A stretch of 64,000 nucleotides of DNA from contig NZ_RAPS01000001.1 of assembly GCF_003610255.1 (NCBI RefSeq), positions 3,658,001-3,722,000 of the forward strand. Direction: 5' to 3'. The notes below the pieces were generated by a model, which did no database searches, was not told where the DNA came from, and saw nothing but the letters and a program-made list of their open reading frames with translations. The position numbers were made by a program, and so were the translations under genes. This stretch comes from Streptomyces sp. TLI_171. Its GTDB lineage: Bacteria; Actinomycetota; Actinomycetes; Streptomycetales; Streptomycetaceae. Shown one piece after another: positions 61,011-64,000 of the stretch; within the stretch, counting starts at the first letter, position 1; each line of letters opens with the position of its first letter.

Positions 61011-61762
61011 CCACGCTCCACCGGGCCTGCCGGGCGGAATGGACGAAGCTGCGCACCGACCCCGCCGCGTGGTGGCTGCTGTTCGGCCTGGTCGCCGTCA
61101 CCGTCGGGGTCGGCGCGGCCGTCGCCGCCGGAGCGCACTGCCCGCCGACCGGCTGCGCGCGCGACCGAGTACCGCTCGCCCTCTCCGGGGTGACGGTCGG
61201 TCAGGCCCTCGCGGCCGTCTGCGCGGTCCTGCTGGTCGGCGGCGAGTACGCCACCGGCCAGATCCGCACCACCCTCGCGGCCGTCCCCCGGCGCGGCGCC
61301 GTCCTGGCCGCGAAGGCCACCGTGCTGACCGGCGCAGTGCTCGCCGCCGGCGCGTTCGCCGTTCCGGTCACCCTGCTGACGACCCGTCCGCTGCTGCCGG
61401 ACCCGCCGTCACTCACCGACGGGCCGACCCTGCGGGCGGCCGCCGGCACCGTCCTCTACCTGGCACTGATCGCCCTGCTGGCCCTCGGCCTCGCCACCGC
61501 CCTGCGCGACTCGGCCGCCGCCACCGGCGCCGTGCTCGCCCTGCTGTACCTGTTCCCGTTGCTCGCCCACGTCGTCACCGACCCCGACCTGCAGCGCCTG
61601 CTCGCCAGAATCGGCCCCATGCAAGCCGGCCTCGCCATCCAGGCCACCACCCACCTCGACCGGCTCCCGATCGCCCCCTGGCCCGGCCTCGGCGTCCTCA
61701 CCCTCTGGACCGCCGGCGCCCTCCTCCTCGGCGCCACCCTGCTCCGCCTCCGCGACGCCTGA
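61007..61762 (+). CDS. ABC-2-type permease
   Basis: 251 aa with six hydrophobic segments: WWLLFGLVAVTVGVGAAVAA, QALAAVCAVLLVGGEYATGQ, a third around AVLAAGAFAVPVTLL, and so on. Starts with the ABC-2 pattern RAEWTKLRTDP, like its partner. ATG overlapping the upstream stop. Likely forms the second half of the transporter with the 502-aa permease. No gene follows on this transcript. Confidence 0.85.
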   Translation: MTTLHRACRAEWTKLRTDPAAWWLLFGLVAVTVGVGAAVAAGAHCPPTGCARDRVPLALSGVTVGQALAAVCAVLLVGGEYATGQIRTTLAAVPRRGAVLAAKATVLTGAVLAAGAFAVPVTLLTTRPLLPDPPSLTDGPTLRAAAGTVLYLALIALLALGLATALRDSAAATGAVLALLYLFPLLAHVVTDPDLQRLLARIGPMQAGLAIQATTHLDRLPIAPWPGLGVLTLWTAGALLLGATLLRLRDA

Positions 61763-61968
61763 TGACCGGCTGACAGATATCGCAACTGATCGGCCGGACC
61801 TGCGATTTGGGTGAACTGTTCGGACCGGATCCGACTGTCCGTTGCACGATGTCGACCGTGTCGATCTTCTGACGGCCCGTGTGTTACGTTCCGCACGCTC
61901 ACCAGAAAATTACGACCCCGGCGGTGCTACCAACACCCCGGGGCCTGGCACAGGAGTCAACGCTCCCC

Positions 61969-62892
61969 ATGCACATTCATCGTAGCGCGCACGCGCGCAA
62001 CTTCACGGTTTTGCCCAACGAACTGCTGCAGGACCGGCAGCTGACCTACACCGCCCGCGGGTTGCTCACCGACCTGCTCTCGCGCCCGGACGGCTGGCGC
62101 GAGGACGGGCGGCAGATGGCCGACAGCAGCCCGCAGGGGCGGGGATCGATCAGGGACGCCCTGCACGAGTTGGTCGCTGCCGGGTACTACGTGGTCGAGA
62201 AGGTCCGGATGTCCGACGGCACGATCGTCAGTGAGGTCCACGTCTTCGACACTCCGCAGCAGGTGCAGCCGGGTACCACCCGTCCGGTACCCGGTGGAGC
62301 GGCTGCCGGTGGTGCTGACGCCCTACTAAAGAACCCGGAAAAAGAACCCTCCCTCCCGGCGGACTGCGCGTCCGACGACGGGCCGGACGCGGGAGGGCCG
62401 ACCGGGGAGCCACCGGCGGAGCCGGACGGGCGGTTCCGCGAGGCAGTCGACACGCTGTTCCGGGTGATCCGGCCCGAGCCGCGGCTGCGGCTCGGCGAGG
62501 CCGAGGCCCGTTCGCTCGCCCCACTGGTCGCCCGGTGGCTGGAGCGCGGCGCGACCCACGTCGACCTCGCGCACGCCCTGCTGCCCGGCCTGCCCGTCCC
62601 GTTGCATTCGCCGACCGCGGTGCTCCGCAACAGACTCGAGCGCAAACTGCCTCCGCTCCGGGCCACGCCCACTCGCCGGGCGGCGGCCAGGTACGCGGAG
62701 TGCGCCAAGTGCCACGACCCGGTGCCCGCGCCGGGCATCTGCCGGCCGTGCGCGGGCCTCGGGCCCGTTCGCGCCCGGCCCACCGGGGTTGACGCAGGGA
62801 CGGCTCGCGCCGGTGCCAGGCGGGTTCGCGAGGCCGTGCGCGCGGCGAGAACGGCGATCCCGGTCGGCGCGATCGGCCAGTGGCTCGGCTGA
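61969..62892 (+). CDS. Winged-helix protein with C-terminal Cys-rich motif
   Basis: 307 aa. Residues 1-110 resemble replication-initiator/phage-type winged helices (NFTVLPNELLQDRQLTYTAR, GRGSIRDALHELVAAGYYVV), a layout widespread in streptomycete genomes. A disordered Pro/Gly-rich linker follows, then a helical domain (RLGEAEARSLAPLVARWLER), and CAKC-x10-CRPC near the end, a possible zinc ribbon. It may regulate transcription; target not evident. Confidence 0.75.
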   Translation: MHIHRSAHARNFTVLPNELLQDRQLTYTARGLLTDLLSRPDGWREDGRQMADSSPQGRGSIRDALHELVAAGYYVVEKVRMSDGTIVSEVHVFDTPQQVQPGTTRPVPGGAAAGGADALLKNPEKEPSLPADCASDDGPDAGGPTGEPPAEPDGRFREAVDTLFRVIRPEPRLRLGEAEARSLAPLVARWLERGATHVDLAHALLPGLPVPLHSPTAVLRNRLERKLPPLRATPTRRAAARYAECAKCHDPVPAPGICRPCAGLGPVRARPTGVDAGTARAGARRVREAVRAARTAIPVGAIGQWLG

Positions 62893-62969
62893 CCGGGCCT
62901 CCGGGCCGTACCATGCCCGGGCCTGCCGGACGTTCGGCTCCGGCACCGCCGAGGAGGGGACCCCGAGAG

Positions 62970-63305
62970 ATGACCGGACAGACCGCGAACGTCACCGATG
63001 AGCGGTTGTGCTGGCTGCTCGCCCGCGATCAGCTCGCCAAGCAGTCGGCCCGGCCCGGGGCGTTCGGCTGGTTCACCCTGGTGGTGGGCGCGCTCTCCTG
63101 GCGCGGCCGGGGGGCGCGGCAGGGCCGGGAGATGCGCCAGGAGCGTTCCTCGCAGCGGACGGCGGACTACGCGCTGGCAGTGGACGACGCCGCCGAGACG
63201 CTGACCGCCGACGAGCGGCGGCGGCTCCGCGCCACCCGGCAGTTGCCGGAGTGGTTCATGGCCGACGTCGAGCGGCGCTACGCCGCGATCCGCAAGGCGT
63301 ACTGA
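62970..63305 (+). CDS. Small conserved hypothetical protein
   Basis: 111 aa, GAGGAGGGGA ribosome site 9 bases before the ATG. Mostly helical and basic (LCWLLARDQLAKQSARPGAF, RGRGARQGREMRQERSSQR), with a C-terminal LPEWFMADVERRYAAIRKAY. No known domain. Confidence 0.65.
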   Translation: MTGQTANVTDERLCWLLARDQLAKQSARPGAFGWFTLVVGALSWRGRGARQGREMRQERSSQRTADYALAVDDAAETLTADERRRLRATRQLPEWFMADVERRYAAIRKAY

Positions 63306-63369
63306 CGCCGCGTCGACTCCGCCCGGCCCGCCGCCACCTGCCGCCCGGCGACCCCCGACCGACGTGGCG

Positions 63370-64000
63370 TCAGGAGTCGGCGGGCGGGGTGAGGAGGACC
63401 TCGCGGGCCTGCTCGGCGGCGCGCAGGATGCTGTCGGTGATGAAGTCGAGGAAGCGGGCGATGTTCTCCAGGCGGGCGCCGGCGGGGGTGTCCGGGCCCA
63501 GGACGGTGGCGCCCTGACGTGCGGCGTCGACCACGGCGGAGTTGGCGCGGGCGCTGGCGACGCTGGCCCGGTACCAGATGTCGCCGTCCACCAGGTAGCG
63601 CTCGCGACGGCGGTCGTCGCTCTCGCGGCGGATCATGCTCTGCTCGTCGAGGAAAGCGACGGCCTTGGACACCGAGGCGGGACTGACCTGGAGCCGCTGG
63701 GCGAGTTCGGCCGCGGTCAGGCTGCCGGAGTCGGTGATCAGCAGGGCGGCCAGCACCCGGGAGGGCATCCGACTCATGCCGGATGCCATGAAGACGGTGG
63801 TGAAGACCTCCTCGAAGGCGCCGACCGCCTCGGGGTCCCGGCCGTCGGCGGGCCGGTCGGCGGCGGGGCCGCGCTGCGCGGTCGGCCGGCGGTGGGCGCG
63901 GTGCCCGGTGGCGCGGTGGGCGAGGTCGGCGCGGTAGCCGGTCGGGCCGCCGTTGCGCATGACCTCGCGGGTGACGGTGGAGGTCGGGCGGTCGAGGCGC
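63370..64000 (-). CDS. GbsR/MarR-type regulator with IS30-like N-terminal HTH, partial
   Basis: The minus-strand frame continues past the right edge of the window, so the start is not seen. At the edge, RPTSTVTREV-M-RNGGPTGYRADLA resembles the helix-turn-helix (HTH_38) of IS30 transposases; from about residue 60 before the middle, VFTTVFMASGMSRMPSRVLA, LTAAELAQRLQVSPASVSKA and VAFLDEQSMIRRESDDRRRE form a GbsR/MarR winged helix. A start at 63960 exists but would cut the first domain. Fusion of the two DNA-binding parts occurs in streptomycetes. Regulatory target unknown. Confidence 0.75.
   Translation of the reverse strand, partial: RLDRPTSTVTREVMRNGGPTGYRADLAHRATGHRAHRRPTAQRGPAADRPADGRDPEAVGAFEEVFTTVFMASGMSRMPSRVLAALLITDSGSLTAAELAQRLQVSPASVSKAVAFLDEQSMIRRESDDRRRERYLVDGDIWYRASVASARANSAVVDAARQGATVLGPDTPAGARLENIARFLDFITDSILRAAEQAREVLLTPPADS

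Overview
The window is very GC-rich, has strong third-position G/C bias, and uses GTG/TTG starts and 4-base ATGA/GTGA overlaps freely. Together with families typical of the group (DUF5994, DUF5819, the XRE regulator with a Tat-like segment, HTTM proteins) this points to a streptomycete-type actinomycete (Streptomyces, Kitasatospora or a close relative). No rRNA, complete tRNA or CRISPR array is present.

Layout. (1) 1-5.7 kb: mobilisation module (MobC-like protein, relaxase, ParB-like protein, small zinc-ribbon protein) converging on an XRE-ImmA metalloprotease regulator and its overlapping partner. (2) 6-14.9 kb: a divergently placed XRE regulator and a tightly coupled run of 2OG-oxygenase-like, nucleotidyltransferase, LOG-family, phosphoribosyltransferase and HAD genes, then a full-length alanyl-tRNA synthetase that looks like a second copy, and a GNAT gene. 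(3) 15.4-21 kb: a two-gene, defence-like operon of a giant SF1 helicase-nuclease and a HEPN-type protein. (4) 21-31 kb: an accretion zone with four copies of the 3' half of a tRNA-Ser gene (at 21.2, 26.7, 28.1 and 30.8 kb). Each copy is preceded, about 115 bp upstream, by a 12-bp-period direct repeat that resembles integrase arm sites. The copies bound small cargo blocks: DUF5819/HTTM/DCC1 plus an ice-binding-like protein and a dead IS5 element; a toxin-antitoxin pair; and one helicase-associated/WYL-like gene. An integrase remnant lies beside the first copy. (5) 31-37.7 kb: stress-type genes (three DUF5994 paralogues, SpoIIE phosphatase, PIN toxin), several decayed genes, and a possible fifth, degenerate attachment core at 36.3 kb. 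(6) 38-64 kb: more chromosome-like content: cold-shock protein and DEAD-box helicase, two histidine kinase/response regulator systems each beside an ABC exporter, a Dyp peroxidase-galactose oxidase pair, an XRE-cupin/MFS pair, a secreted lamin-tail protein, a methyltransferase, and regulators to the right edge.

How it fits together. The left 21 kb reads as an integrated mobilisable element or accreted island ending in a defence operon next to an attP-like site. The 21-31 kb block looks like serial integration at one tRNA-Ser locus, leaving tRNA-fragment-bounded cassettes without integrases. The right half is organised as regulator-target pairs, and I could see probable operators for several of them: a palindrome between the LuxR-type regulator and its ABC transporter, an 11-bp-period repeat before the second ABC operon, a palindrome before the MFS gene, and one overlapping the toxin-antitoxin promoter. 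Two genes (an alcohol dehydrogenase and an FtsX permease) each carry a single-base frameshift that could be real or a sequencing error.
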